From Bacteroidota bacterium (lineage in GTDB: Bacteria; Bacteroidota; Bacteroidia; Chitinophagales; JADIYW01): DNA of 64,000 nt. Below the pieces are notes generated by a model. It was not told where the DNA came from and did no database searches. It saw only the letters and a list, made by a program, of their open reading frames with translations. This document shows positions 1 through 10,508 of this stretch, in pieces. The stretch's first letter is position 1, and each line of letters starts with the position of its first letter. The position numbers and the translations under genes are program-made. The stretch covers positions 6,406 to 70,405 of the forward strand of contig JADIYW010000016.1 in NCBI GenBank assembly GCA_016705125.1, given 5' to 3'.

Positions 1-525
1 GAGTACATCCATGAAAGATGGTGTAGAAGCAGTATTTGGAAGTGGAGGAACGGATACATTTAAAGTAGGTGATTTGGACAATGATGGTCAGCCTAATCTT
101 GTATTTATGAAAAAACCGATCACAGAGGGTTTTGTGGCTCCTGATGAATGCATGACCGAATGTTCGGGTGGCTGTAATGTGATTTTTACTTTTGGCGCTA
201 AAATTCCTTCATTTACACACCAAACAAGTATTGGCGGAATGGTAATGGATGCTGGAGATTTGAATGAAGATGGAATTTCGGAATTATTATATGTGCCTGA
301 TTGGATAAGTTGTTGGGGTAGTTTATTCGTTTATTCTTTACAAGATAACAAATGGATTGTTGCTGGGAGTGTTGCAGTATATACCTGCGAAGAAATTGAT
401 TACCACAAAAGATTAAAGAAAATAGATAAAGAAAATTTGAATTAGTTGGACAAGATTGGAATGATGACCAAACTGAACTCATAGATGTTCCACAGGTTTT
501 TCGGATTTCAAATTTGGAAATTTAG
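1..525 (+). CDS. C-terminal part of an FG-GAP/VCBS-like protein (partial, one frameshift)
   Basis: The frame is open to the left edge, so the N-terminus lies outside the window. Two calcium-loop-like stretches, DLDNDGQPNLVF and DLNEDGISELLY, are typical of FG-GAP/VCBS beta-propeller blades, which usually sit in exported proteins. The first frame stops at 443-445, but a one-base shift in the T run near 437-440 continues with a coherent tail (LVGQDWNDDQTELIDVP) to a stop at 523-525. That fits one missing T rather than a real stop. The repaired end overlaps the convergent DUF3667 stop by about four bases. The family is inferred from the Asp-rich loops only; the substrate is unknown. Confidence 0.6.
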
Positions 526-1437
526 TGAACTCCAGCAAGACTAAATAGAAAAACAAACAAAAAGAAAAATATCAAAAATATTAGGTAAATAAAGTCTATT
601 AGGAAAAGCTTTAAAATCGTTTTACGGTTACTTTGTTTAAATACTTTTTTCATCGAAAAAAATTGGTAAAAAAAGATGGATATATAAACGTATTCATTCT
701 GAAATCAGGAATAATTTACCCAATATTATGCCTAATAAAATGACCAATAAAACGATGACATGAAAGTGGATAGCAAAGATAATATATTCACTAAAAACCT
801 TTTTCCTCGAAAATAGAAAATGCCATACAAAAAGGCAAACAACGGCAAAAGCAATAAAATAAGATAGTGTAAATTATGAAAGAACTTTTCAATTGCTTTT
901 ACAAAAAATGCTTTTTTGTCTTTCTTATAAATTTTATTTAACTCACTATTTTTCTGAAAAATAATTTGCTAAGAAAGATTTTTGCTCAATTAATGAATCT
1001 TGTTTGAAGTTCTTGTTTAATACTTAGTGCACCCTGTTCAAAACCTTTTGAAATGGAATCGAGCGCTAGAGAATCTTGGTGATTCATGGGTAAATTCAAA
1101 CCGCCTATTTTTTCCAATTTGGGTTTGGTTGAGCCCATAAACCCAAGGTGATAAAAATAAAAATGAAGTAAAGAAAAAGAGCCTTATTGGATTTACAAAT
1201 GCCGCTCGTCTTCTATTGTATTCAATGTAAGAAAACCAGGTTTAAAAAAAGGTATTTTATGGTATTAAAAAATTTTGAATCAAAGTGAGAAAAGTCTTCA
1301 AAAGTATGGGTTAATAAGCTCCAAAGAGATTCGCGTGGTTCTAAGTTTTCTTGCCCACAATTGCTGCAAAATCGACCTTCAACCGATTTATTGCAATTTA
1401 AGCAATTAGATTCTTTTCTAAGTTTTTTGGATGACAT
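522..1437 (-). pseudogene. DUF3667 zinc-ribbon membrane protein, frameshifted
   Basis: The first 70 residues hold a zinc ribbon, CLNCNKSVEGRFCSNCGQ, followed by the FFNTIKYLF segment typical of Bacteroidota DUF3667 proteins. After a shift in the poly-A/T run near 1245 the frame continues as EYNRRRAAFVNPIRLFFF, then through further shifts to SISKGFEQGALSIKQELQ, KKDKKAFFVKAIEKFFHN and a hydrophobic C-terminus ending FSLAGVH at 522-524. The repaired protein would be about 300 residues with a cytoplasmic zinc finger and several membrane helices, the usual family layout. Function is unknown for the family. The several shifts are more likely sequencing errors than decay, because the pieces stay collinear and family-like, but either is possible. 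Confidence 0.65.
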
Positions 1438-1608
1438 TTTTTTTATTATTTGGCAATTTATATAGGTTAAAGTTAATAAGACTATATTTTAGGATTTTAA
1501 TTATCTTTAAATTTCTTTAGTTATAAATGTATTTTATATGATATATTTTTCTTAATTTAATTTTGTAATTTTTTGTAAAAATAATATATTGTAGCAAATA
1601 TTTATATT

Positions 1609-2157
1609 ATGGAATCTCAAGTGCCTATAGAATATATTTATCCGATTGGAAAAAAGGATATAAAATCGAGCTATTCAGCCGACGAAATGAAAGAAATGAT
1701 TAGTCAAATCAAAGAACTTTGTTCCAAATTAATTCCATTAGTTGAAATTTTGGATGATAAACAATTGGAACTTTCGTATCGGCCAAATGGGTGGACTATC
1801 AGACAAATTATTCATCACCTTGCCGACAGCCACATGAATGCATATATAAGGTGTAAGTTGGCTGTAGAACAAGGGCATGCCAATATTTTGGGCTATAATC
1901 ATGAAGTATGGGCAGAAATGAAAGATGGTAAAACAGCGCCTATTTATAGTTCTTTAAAATTATTAGAAGGTTTGCAACATCGATGGGCTTGGTTTTTGAA
2001 ACATTTGGAAGAGGCTGATTTAAATAAAACCTATTTCCACCCCGAGTATGGAACGACAGTTCCCATTTGGGAAGTAATTGCCACTTATGCTTGGCATGGC
2101 AACCACCATTATGCTCAAATAAAAGGTATTTTGGAAAGGAATTCATTTTTTATTTAA
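1609..2157 (+). CDS. DinB/YfiT-like putative metal-dependent hydrolase or thiol transferase
   Basis: This 182-residue protein looks like the YfiT/BstA branch of the DinB four-helix fold. It has the entry segment LSYRPNGWTIRQIIHHLADS around residues 56-75 and the C-terminal ATYAWHGNHHYAQIKGI around 158-175. The His in HHLADSH and the two in WHGNHH match the metal triad of the family. Known relatives are nickel- or zinc-binding proteins that act on bacillithiol or similar thiols, or have no known substrate. The gene stands alone between the DUF3667 gene and KilA-N. A second, distant DinB-fold protein (DUF1572) lies at 40443-40982. Confidence 0.8.
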   Translation: MESQVPIEYIYPIGKKDIKSSYSADEMKEMISQIKELCSKLIPLVEILDDKQLELSYRPNGWTIRQIIHHLADSHMNAYIRCKLAVEQGHANILGYNHEVWAEMKDGKTAPIYSSLKLLEGLQHRWAWFLKHLEEADLNKTYFHPEYGTTVPIWEVIATYAWHGNHHYAQIKGILERNSFFI

Positions 2158-2181
2158 TAGTTGCCGTTGATTGGCAGGGTC

Positions 2182-2214
2182 TTTGCAGCAATATAAATTA
2201 GAATTGTATATTTG
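2182..2214 (+). promoter_or_regulatory. Bacteroidota-type promoter before the KilA-N gene
   Basis: A -33-like TTTG at 2182-2185 and a -7 box TATATTTG at 2207-2214 are separated by 21 bases. This matches the TTTG/TAnnTTTG consensus of the primary sigma factor in Bacteroidota. The next ATG is at 2241. Confidence 0.55.
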
Positions 2215-2240
2215 TACAAATTGATAAATGATTTGACAAT

Positions 2241-3112
2241 ATGACAAATAAAACACAGATAGAAGTTGAAAATAAGCTCATTCGATAGTTAAACAAGATG
2301 AGCAAGACTATATCTGCATAACAGATATGGTAAGAGATGAAGAGGGGACAGACCATATCCGCAATTGGATGAGAAACCGCAATACTGTTGAATTCATTGG
2401 TTTATGGGAGACTTTGAATAACCCTAATTTTAAACATGTCGAATTCGACACCTTTAGAAAACAAGCTGGATTAAATAGTTTCAATTTGACTCCGAAAAAG
2501 TGGATTGAGGCAACTGATGCAATAGGGTTGATTTCAAAATCTGGCAGATACGGAGGAACATTTGCGCACAAGGATTTAGCATTTGAGTTTGGTTCTTGGA
2601 TTAGCCCAATGTTTAAACTCTTGTTGATAAAGGAATATCAGCGACTTAAGGAAATAGAGAGTAATCAGTATAATCTTGAATGGAATGTTAAACGGATTTT
2701 GACAAAAACAAACTACCTGATACATACCGATGCAGTAAAGGATTGCATCTTGCCTGAAAAAAACTACGATAAAGATAAAGAGTGGCTAATTTATGCAGAG
2801 GAGGCCGATTTGTTGAATGTCGCATTGTTTAATTGTACAGCAAAAGATTGGCGTGATGCAAACTTTGATAAAGCAAAAAAAGGATTAAATATTCGTGATT
2901 TTGCAAGTATAAATGAGCTTGTTGTTTTGTCAAATCTTGAAAACTTAAATTCGATTCTCATTCGTAATCAGGTTGACAAACACGAACGCTATAGACAGCT
3001 AAGAGAGATTGTTCAGATTCAATTAAGCTCTCTTGACGGACAAGATTTTATGAAAGCGTTGAAAAAATTATCAGACAACATTTATATTGACAATAAAAAG
3101 AAATTGGAATAA
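2241..3112 (+). CDS. KilA-N domain protein (frameshift near the N-terminus)
   Basis: KilA-N proteins are DNA-binding-like proteins common in phages and in isolated bacterial genes. The core is VRDEEGTDHIRNWMRNRNTV, then FIGLWETLNNPNFKHVEF, then GGTFAHKDLAFEFGSWISP, all classic for the domain, followed by a helical C-terminal region of about 150 residues. The open frame from 2327 lacks the expected N-terminus. Starting at ATG 2241 gives MTNKTQIEVENKLIR, and after a short shift near 2287 VKQDEQDYICITDMVRDE joins the core, so 2241 is the likely start. No phage genes are adjacent. Role is unknown; a regulator or defence role is possible but unsupported. Confidence 0.8.
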
Positions 3113-3273
3113 ACAACGAAACGGCAACACGCAGTCATAAAACATGCTGGTTTTTGAGGTTTTTCTGGCATTTCAGTTCTCCTCGCAGTTTTGTGACGGG
3201 GATACCAGACGTTCCCTTGCAATCTGGCACGTTTAATACTGTCAAATAGTTAATGATGTTTATTTTTCTGCAA

Positions 3274-3308
3274 TTTGATTACTAGTTTGATTTAATACCT
3301 TATTTTTG
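3274..3308 (+). promoter_or_regulatory. Promoter before the outer-membrane barrel gene
   Basis: TTTG at 3274-3277 and TATTTTTG at 3301-3308 fit the Bacteroidota -33/-7 pattern with a 23-base spacer. The likely start codon is ATG 3324, so the mRNA leader would be only about ten bases. Confidence 0.45.
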
Positions 3309-3323
3309 CTACAAATTTATGGT

Positions 3324-5795
3324 ATGAAATGGAGGTGTTTGTTTTTTTTGTTTTTTTTAAATCTTGGTTTATGTTTAAGAGCACAGGGTCCTCCAAGTGG
3401 TTTTAATCCTGTAAATGCACCTAAAATAGGAAAAATCAGCGGTTTTATTTTAGATAAAAGTTCTGCTAAGCCAATAGAATACGCAACTGTTACACTCTTT
3501 AGCCTTAAAGACTCGACTGTAGTAGGTGGGAATATAAGTGATGAAAAGGGTAAATTTGAAATTTCGGAAGTTGGATTTGGTGGCTATGCGCTACGAATAG
3601 AATTGATGGGATTTGAACGCTTGGTAATAAAACCGCTTATTATTAAACCCGACCAATTAATTCAGGATTTAGGCAAATTGGAACTGCTACCTTCCGGAGT
3701 CAACCTGAATGAGATGGTGATAAGTGCTGAAAAAGCGCAAGTTATTAATTCAATAGACAAGCAGGTTTTAATGTAGAAAAGAATATAGTAAGTGAAGGAG
3801 GTACAGCGGCTGATGTATTACAGCAGGTACCCAGTGTAACTGTAGATATTGACGGCAATGTGAGCCTACGTGGAAGCGGAAATATTACCATTTTGATTGA
3901 TGGAAAACCTTCTGGATTAACTGGTGATAGAAGCACCATTTTAAGTCAGATACCTGCCAATTCTATTGAGTCGATTGAGGTAATTACAAACCCTTCAGCG
4001 AAATATGATCCTGAAGGAATGGGAGGTATTATTAATGTTGTTTTGAAAAAAAATAAGAAAATTGGATTTAATGGAAATGTAGGCGTTACTTTGGGTACAA
4101 GAAACAAGTATAATGGAACGATTTCCTTAAATTATAGAAACAAAAAATCAATTTTTTTTCTAATTATAATTATCAGTACAATCAATTCGACAATCGTTTC
4201 ACTAGTTTTAGAAAAAATATTTTAAGCGACACCTCATTTGGTTTGATCAAAATAAATTGAGCCAATCAAAGGAAATAATCATTTGCTTAAAGGTGGAATG
4301 GATTTTTATTTAAATGATTATAATACCATTGGATTTTCTACTACTTATGGTTTTAATAAAGAAAGGCAATTAGGGACAAATTTCAACGAATACACTGATT
4401 TTATGGATGTTCCACAGCAATTTGAAACACGAGCAAATGATGAAAATACGAAAAGTTGGAACATTGATGGTGTAATTGACTATCGAAAGACATTCAAAAA
4501 ATGGGACAATCGCTTACTGCTTCTGCTTTGTTTTCACATGCGCCACGCGACAAAAAAGAGTTTTATACTGAAAGAGATTTTGCGAATGGCAGCTTGGATG
4601 TTGCAATAGGCATACCTTTTGTGGAAAATCAATTTATAGTACAACAAATACAAAGTGGTTCTTTGCAAGCCGATTATGTTCATCCATTAAAAAGGGAAAA
4701 ATTGAAACTGGCTATCGGTCAAACATAAGATTAATTGATATAAACTTAAATATTTTAGAACTTGATACTGTTGTAAATCAATTTGTTAAAAGCGAATTAA
4801 AAGCAGTCATTTCAGATATTTGGAACAAATACATGCGGTGTATGGGCAGTATAGCAACACCATCAAAAAGTTTGGTTACCAAGTAGGACTAAGATTAGAA
4901 GCAGCTTTAGTAAAAGGAGAATTGCTCGACTCAAATGCAGTAAATAAACAGCAATATTATACGCCGTTTCAACGTTAAATATGAATTATAAATTAAAGAA
5001 AGACCAAGAAGTTTCTTTGGGTTATAGTAGGAGAGTGAATCGACCTGGAGTACAGGAATTGAATCCTGCAGGGATTTTGGTGACCCACTAAATATTAGAA
5101 TTGGAAACCCTAAATTAAAACCTGAATTTATCAATTCGATTAATGCAGGTTACCAGAAAAATTGGGAAAAGGCTAATATTGTTGCTTCTTTATTTATGAT
5201 GCAAAAGCAAAATGGATTTATGCGTGTTAGAACGGTAGACACAACTTCAAATATTTCCTATGTTACCAATATAAATTTGACCAAAAGTATTAATTATGGA
5301 TTAGATTTTAATAGTAAATTCAATATCGCTAAATGGTGGAATTTAAATTTGGGTGGAACGGTTTTTCAGTCGAAAGTAGCAGCCAATGTGGCCTTAAATG
5401 CATTTGAAAGAAAAATACCAGTTGGACGATAAAGGCCATTTCCACCATGACTGTTTGGGATAATATGAGCATTCAATTTTCGTATAATGTACAAGGACCA
5501 ATTGTGATACCACAAGGAAAATAAAATTAGTGCAAGGCTTAGATATTGCAGTTAAAAAGATTTTTTGAAAAAGAAGAATTTGTCTGTTAATATTAGAGTT
5601 ACGGATGTATTTGATACAAGGCAGTTTGCAATTGACTTAGAAGATCCTACTTTTTGCGCAAAAGTTTTAGCTTTAAAAGAGAAACATTAGTAGGCTATAT
5701 TGGGGTAAGTTATGGGTTTGGAGAGGCAGATAAATCAGCAAAATTTCAGAAGAAGGGGAATGGAACAAGCGCCAATGGATGTGCCAATGTTCTAA
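3324..5795 (+). CDS. Outer-membrane receptor-like protein (CarboxypepD_reg + plug + OMP_b-brl_3), multiply frameshifted
   Basis: The start at 3324 gives a signal peptide (MKWRCLFFLFFLNLGLCLRA). A carboxypeptidase-regulatory-like beta sandwich follows (GKISGFILDKSSAKPIEYAT), then a TonB plug-like domain (AADVLQQVPSVTVDIDGNVS; ILIDGKPSGLTG; IESIEVITNPSAKYDPEGMG). The barrel part includes GYSRRVNRPGVQELNP and GNPKLKPEFINSINAGYQ, hallmarks of the OMP_b-brl_3 family. Frames change near 3770 (QVFNVEKNIV is restored by one T), 4155, 4245, 4500, 4720, 4975, 5070, 5430 and later, yet the pieces stay collinear over about 820 codons, the family length. The end at 5793-5795 follows RRRGMEQAPMDVPMF. It is an outer-membrane protein; the ligand is unknown. 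Shifts are probably sequencing errors. Confidence 0.75.
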
Positions 5796-5813
5796 TTTAC
5801 TTATTTCTATTCT

Positions 5814-6573
5814 TTACATATATTTGTTTGGAGTTGCCTTTGCGGCATCTCTTTCTTCAAAGTCAAATTTATTTAATCCTTTCACCAATGCAAATAATTT
5901 GGGGTAACCATAATTTCGAGCATCGAAATCTGGTTTTCTTTTAATTAAAAAATTGCCTAAATCTCCAAGGAATGCCCAACCATTTTCATCGGCAATGTCA
6001 TTTATACTTTCAGTAATTAGTTTTAAAATATCACGGTTTATATTTGAAATTGGTGCTTCTTTTTTGTTGTTTTTTTGTCGGCTTGGCTGTTTTTTATCTA
6101 GTATAATGGATTCCTTTTCAGGTTTTTCGTCCTTAGGAATTATTTCCAACATAAATAAATTTGTCGCATGCTGCAATAAATGGTGCTAGGGTTTTGCGTT
6201 CGCCCACTCCAAAAACGACCATGCTTGATTCGCGCAGTCGGGTAGCTAATTTTGTAAAGTCACTATCCGACGATATAATGCAAAAACCATCTACTTTTCC
6301 AGTGTACAATATGTCCATTGCATCAATAATCATTGCTGAGTCGGTAGCATTTTTGCCAGTGGTATAGCTGTATTGCTGTACTGGATTAATGGCATTTTCT
6401 AATAATACGCCTTTCCAGCCCGAAACAGTAGGTTTTGTCCAGTCGGCATAAATCCGTTTGAAAGTAGGTGTGCCATATTTGGCTATTTCTTCCAAAATTC
6501 CTTTTATATTTGAATAAGGCACATTGTCAGCATCAATTAGTACTGCAAATTTTAAATCTTTTGTTTGATTCAT
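5814..6573 (-). CDS. NYN-domain (PIN-like) RNase with C-terminal LOTUS/OST-HTH domain, one frameshift
   Basis: Residues 1-145 form a NYN (LabA/DUF88) domain with conserved acidic residues in FAVLIDADNVPYSNIK, ATDSAMIIDAMDILYTG and CIISSDSDFTKLATRLRE, the metal-binding pattern of PIN-like nucleases. After a shift near 6150 the chain continues through a charged linker to a LOTUS/OST-HTH domain (INDIADENGWAFLGDLGNFL; YGYPKLFALVKGLNKFDFEE), which binds RNA in other systems. NYN plus LOTUS is a known bacterial pairing, presumably an RNA-processing or decay enzyme. The exact stop is unsure: a further one-base shift near 5835 would give a more family-like tail (KGNSKQIYVKNRNK). Convergent with the barrel gene. 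Confidence 0.8.
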
Positions 6574-6601
6574 TTTTTTGTTTGAGGGAGATTGTTTTTT
6601 T

Positions 6602-7271
6602 TTATTTGTTAGTAAATCGGGTTGGAGCAGTATTAAAATAAAGCACTTTCAATCCCAGATCATTTGTTTTTAAATTGAATTTTTCACAATCATTTACTAT
6701 AGATTGTTTGTCTTTTCTTACTTCTAAATCTGTTAATATTTCGTATTCATCATTTCCATTTATTACTACATAAGCAGTGGCTTCGGATTCTCCATCGCCA
6801 CTATTTTTAATGGTTTGGATAAGCGGAATCATTAGTCGGTAGTAATTCCAAAATATAGGGTCGTTTTTGGTATAATTTCCACAAAGGGCTACTTTGTGTA
6901 TAAGCGAAAGATTCATTGGATTCTCTTTTACACCTAATACTCCAAAAGGGATTGCTTCTGCAAACTTATTTTCTTTGTATAAATCTAAAAATTTCGATTC
7001 ATTTTCGGTTTCATCTTTGGGTTGATAGAAGGGTTGAAAAACAGCACCATAATACAATAACTTAAACTCATGAGGTGTTAAAGTGTCATAGTCAAATTGA
7101 GGCACATCTTGAAAGTTAAAATATTTTACCAATAAACTGTCATAATAAAAAGGAGAAGCAGCATTATTGGTTTCTAATTTTTATTGAATCAAAGTCAATG
7201 TTTGAAATTCTTTGGCCAAAACTGGTAAGGAAACAAGCGCACAATAAAATTAATAATATATTTTTTTTCAT
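6602..7271 (-). CDS. DUF4919 family secreted protein (one frameshift)
   Basis: The C-terminal 176 residues match DUF4919, with FKLLYYGAVFQPFY, NSGDGESEATAYVVINGNDE and LKVLYFNTAPTRF. The real N-terminus is at 7271: MKKNILLILLCACFLTSFGQ is a clear Bacteroidota signal peptide. It is joined after one surplus A in the run near 7185 (DSIK then LETNNAASPFYYDSLLVKY). The start lies two bases after the stop of the upstream Dabb gene, so the two are probably one transcript. Family function is unknown; it is presumably periplasmic or outer-membrane exported. Confidence 0.75.
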
Positions 7272-7273
7272 TT

Positions 7274-7590
7274 TTAATCTTTTCTTTCTACGTAATAATC
7301 GATACAAATTCGTTCTTGGGTATAATGTTTAATGATTTTTCCAACAGATAAATGGTCTGGGTGTTTTGATAAATTAGTAGCGAATCCATAGAATCAAATT
7401 CAGTATATAAGCTAATTTGATGGTTTTCCATTGGGGCATTCAATGCATTAAATCCAACTTCTATTTTGAGTATTTCTGGTATTGATTTTGTTAAATGCTC
7501 CAATCCATCTTTTATTTTTTTTGCACCTTCCTGTTGCTCAATTTCAGATAAATCGGACTTAAAATTCCATAAAACAATATGAACTAGCAT
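7274..7590 (-). CDS. Dabb (stress-responsive A/B barrel) domain protein, frameshift near C-terminus
   Basis: A small ferredoxin-like dimeric alpha/beta barrel protein: MLVHIVLWNFKSD at the start, a central EVGFNALNAPMENHQISLYTEFDS and then YQN. In the reading frame as given the tail is not family-like. Restoring one C near 7370 gives HPDHLSVGKIIKHYTQERIC and a stop at 7274-7276, which matches the usual Dabb ending. Dabb proteins include small lyases, cyclases and stress proteins; the reaction here cannot be inferred. It leads a two-gene operon with the DUF4919 gene. Confidence 0.8.
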
Positions 7591-7672
7591 TTTTAATGTG
7601 AAAAATAATTAGAAGGTTTGTACTTTTCACCTTATTGGCATTTTTTTGCTTTTTTAATAAAATATATAACCA

Positions 7673-8377
7673 ATGAATACCTTTTATTTATTTGTTTGCC
7701 TCCTGTTTTTATCTTTTTGTGGTTTCTCGCAGAATGAACCACGGATAAAAAACATGAACCAAACCACCTATAATGCTTTGGTAAAAGTTAAACTGGGCTT
7801 GGGTTTAAATCCTTTGGGGCAAATAAATGCAGAGGAAATTTGTAGAGCTATGTATAAGGATAGAAAATTGGATTCTGCAGAGGCTAAATTAGTAGAGCTT
7901 TTTGGAACTTATGATGCCAAATTTTATGTAGAACCAAAAGTTAAAAACGCTAAATTTCCACAAGTTTTTTTTAATAATTCTGCACCTAAACCAACAAAGG
8001 AGGTGTTTTTGTGGTTTGGCAATCGGATGAAATTAAAAGAACCAACTGATACTTTAGCAAATAAATTATTTTTTGATGAAGGCAATACCGTGCCAAATGA
8101 TTTGATTAAATTGATAAATGGTTCTGGAAATGATTATAAAATAGCACAAGCCGCTATTTATCAATATTTAAAATACTATTTACAGTTTTCAAATAAAACA
8201 GAGAAATTCGCCTTGTTTAGAGACAAAATAGGCAGTTTATTTTTTGCATTCTCGGTATTGCCAAGCAAGGATTTTAAATCGGCTATGGTTTTAACCCACC
8301 AAGTAGCTGATACATTAAATAAAGAAAATGGAAATAAGATTCCTTTGGATATTTATGATTGGATTTTGAAAATCTAA
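7673..8377 (+). CDS. Secreted protein of unknown function
   Basis: A 234-residue protein with a signal peptide (MNTFYLFVCLLFLSFCGFSQ) and a mostly helical, Lys-rich mature part. I do not recognise a family. No lipobox, membrane segment after the signal, or T9SS sorting domain is visible, so it is probably periplasmic. It is divergent from the Dabb gene and separated from the RCC1 gene by about 130 bases that include a small hairpin. Confidence 0.7.
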   Translation: MNTFYLFVCLLFLSFCGFSQNEPRIKNMNQTTYNALVKVKLGLGLNPLGQINAEEICRAMYKDRKLDSAEAKLVELFGTYDAKFYVEPKVKNAKFPQVFFNNSAPKPTKEVFLWFGNRMKLKEPTDTLANKLFFDEGNTVPNDLIKLINGSGNDYKIAQAAIYQYLKYYLQFSNKTEKFALFRDKIGSLFFAFSVLPSKDFKSAMVLTHQVADTLNKENGNKIPLDIYDWILKI

Positions 8378-8419
8378 ATTCTTTTTTGATTAAAAAAATA
8401 TAATCAGTGTTTTTAATTT

Positions 8420-8441
8420 ACCGATTACTAATTAAATCGGT
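8420..8441 (+). terminator. Small hairpin after the secreted-protein gene
   Basis: ACCGATT at 8420-8426 and AATCGGT at 8435-8441 can pair over an eight-base loop. There is no U-rich tail directly after it, so termination is only a possibility. The surrounding sequence repeats the word ATACTAATTA. Confidence 0.3.
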
Positions 8442-8510
8442 TGAATACTAATTAGATTACTTATTGGAGTAATATTTATTTATTTTTAAACTCGTATTTA
8501 AAAATAACTT

Positions 8511-9612
8511 ATGCTCAAGAAAATAGTTTGTTTAATTAGTATTGTTTTTGTTTTTTATAAGTTGTAAGCAAGATATTGATGTTATTAATCAATTTTTTAC
8601 AAATAAAAACGTTGAAGCTGGCTTTTCCACATCCTATATAATTCGAACAGATAAAACGCTTTGGGCTTGTGGCTCAAATGATTGGGGTCAGTTTGGAAAC
8701 GGAAACTATATAAGTGGTTTAAATTTTATAAAAATTGCCGATAGTGTAATTCAAGTTTCTGGTGGTTATAATCATACATTTATAATTAAAGAAGACAATA
8801 CTTTATGGGTTACTGGCAATAATTTAAACGGGGAATTAGGTATTGATGATTCTGTAAATGTTAAAATTAATATTTTTACTAAAGCAACTGATAGTGTAAA
8901 AAGCATCAGTTGTAGCAATGATTTTTCCTTTATTTTGAAAACGGATAATACCCTTTGGGCAACAGGATTTAATGGCGAAGGACAATTGGGAACTGGAAAC
9001 AATGGATTATCTTATAAATTTATTAAAGTTGCGGAAAATATAAAGACAGTATCAGCAGGTATTTTACATACTTTAATTGTCGACAATTCAGGCAATTTAT
9101 TAGCTACTGGTTATAATGGATTTGGTCAATTTGGGAATGGAATGAGAGGCAATTCTAATTCTTTTATTCAAGTTACAGACAATGTAAAGGCAGTATCGGC
9201 TGGAAATTCGCATAGTTTGATAATTAAAAATGATAATACTTTGTGGGTTGCTGGCAATAATTCAAAAGGTGCAATTGGCACAGGAGATGATGAAAGTGTA
9301 CGCTCTTTTTTGAAAATTGCTGATAATATTCGATTTATTAGTACTAAGCAAAGTACTTCATTTTATATCAATTTTACAAACGAACTTTGGGGAACAGGCG
9401 CAAATACACTTGGGCAGCTGGGTGACACAACGAATAGTAATGTATTAGAGTTTAAAAAAATATTTACTAATATTTCAGACGTTTCTACTAATTATTATCA
9501 TACCATTATAAAAAATACAAACGATACTATATTTACAACGGGTAAAAACGATGTAGGAAGATTAGGTGATGGCACAACAAATAACAAGAATTATTTTAGT
9601 CCTGTTTTTTAA
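8511..9612 (+). CDS. RCC1-repeat lipoprotein (one frameshift in the signal peptide)
   Basis: Seven RCC1-type beta-propeller blades are visible, each with an LW..G.N..GQ.G core: LWACGSNDWGQFG, LWVTGNNLNGELG, LWATGFNGEGQLG, LLATGYNGFGQFG, LWVAGNNSKGAIG, LWGTGANTLGQLG and IFTTGKNDVGRLG. A seven-bladed propeller is the normal fold. The start ATG at 8511 gives MLKKIVCLISIVFVF; after a one-base slip in the T run near 8550 comes FISCKQD, a lipobox, so it is likely a lipoprotein exposed at the outer membrane. Such propellers bind proteins or ligands. It heads a seven-gene run of exported or membrane proteins with gaps under 30 bases. Confidence 0.85.
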
Positions 9613-9623
9613 AAATAAATAAA

Positions 9624-10508
9624 ATGAAAAAAATACTTTCTTTTTTAATTGTATTCAATTTTATATGCTTTTTCACTTCAAAAGCAAGTAATTTGGATAT
9701 TATTGGCAATGTTTCTGTAGAAACGAATTATTATTACGAAGGAGCAAAAGGCATTAGGGTAACATATAGATACAATTTTTTATCACTAGAGGAAGAGCAT
9801 CATGATGATACTTTACTCAATAATTGTATTTTCTACATAAAAACGACGCTTTCAGAAAATGGAAATTTTGTAGAACCAGCAAATGGCTATGGTAGCGTAA
9901 CAAATAGCAGTGGAGATTTGGAATTTATAATCACCTTACAAGGTAGGCAAACGCAAGCCTCAAAATTCGATAAAGATGTATCACAGTTTATACCTTATGC
10001 GGCACTGCAACTAAGTGAAGGAAGTCATACTATTGTGGTACATGCTGAGATAAGTGGAACAGATGCAACTGGTTTTTTACACCAACAAAAGGTAGAAGAG
10101 AAGGATATAATTTTTAAAAAACCTGCTACAAAATTATTTACTATGAATATTGATTTTGTAGAAGTGCAAACCCTAAATTCAAATGGACAAGCTTGGGATT
10201 ATGCTATTTTTAAAACAGATGCGCCCGATGTTGGAATTAATATTTTAGTTGGTAATACATCGGTTTGGAAAAGCAATGTAAATGATACCTATATGTTTGC
10301 TGTTGGATCCAATTCAAAAAATATTAATTTCACTATTTCTGAAAATGATAAAGTTGCCTTGTTAATTCAAGATATAGATATCATGATTCATGATTTTGTG
10401 GCTAAATGGTTTTTCTCTACAAGCAATAAAAAGGATGGCTTGTTTTCAACTTATAATACAGCAAAAGGAAATATAAAATCATGTAGTTTAAATTTTAAAA
10501 TTGAATAA
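9624..10508 (+). CDS. Secreted protein of unknown function in the RCC1 cassette
   Basis: A 294-residue protein with signal peptide MKKILSFLIVFNFICFFTSK. The mature part is predicted mostly beta, with strands such as GIRVTYRYNFLSLEEEH in the first half and a C-terminal half (VALLIQDIDIMIHDFVAKW) that faintly recalls a C2-type or beta-sandwich loop with acidic residues; I do not claim that family. It starts 11 bases after the RCC1 gene and overlaps the next gene by eight bases, so translation is probably coupled. Confidence 0.7.
   Translation: MKKILSFLIVFNFICFFTSKASNLDIIGNVSVETNYYYEGAKGIRVTYRYNFLSLEEEHHDDTLLNNCIFYIKTTLSENGNFVEPANGYGSVTNSSGDLEFIITLQGRQTQASKFDKDVSQFIPYAALQLSEGSHTIVVHAEISGTDATGFLHQQKVEEKDIIFKKPATKLFTMNIDFVEVQTLNSNGQAWDYAIFKTDAPDVGINILVGNTSVWKSNVNDTYMFAVGSNSKNINFTISENDKVALLIQDIDIMIHDFVAKWFFSTSNKKDGLFSTYNTAKGNIKSCSLNFKIE

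Noticed and set aside
2241..3112. Prophage, based on KilA-N (and Bro-N at 45375)
   Set aside because: No integrase, capsid, terminase or tail genes adjoin either gene; both stand alone among chromosomal genes.
3140..3232. Hairpin CCAGA/TCTGG and a GC-richer stretch downstream of the KilA-N gene as a terminator or mobile element end
   Set aside because: Stem of only five pairs without a T-run, and no transposase or target duplication nearby.
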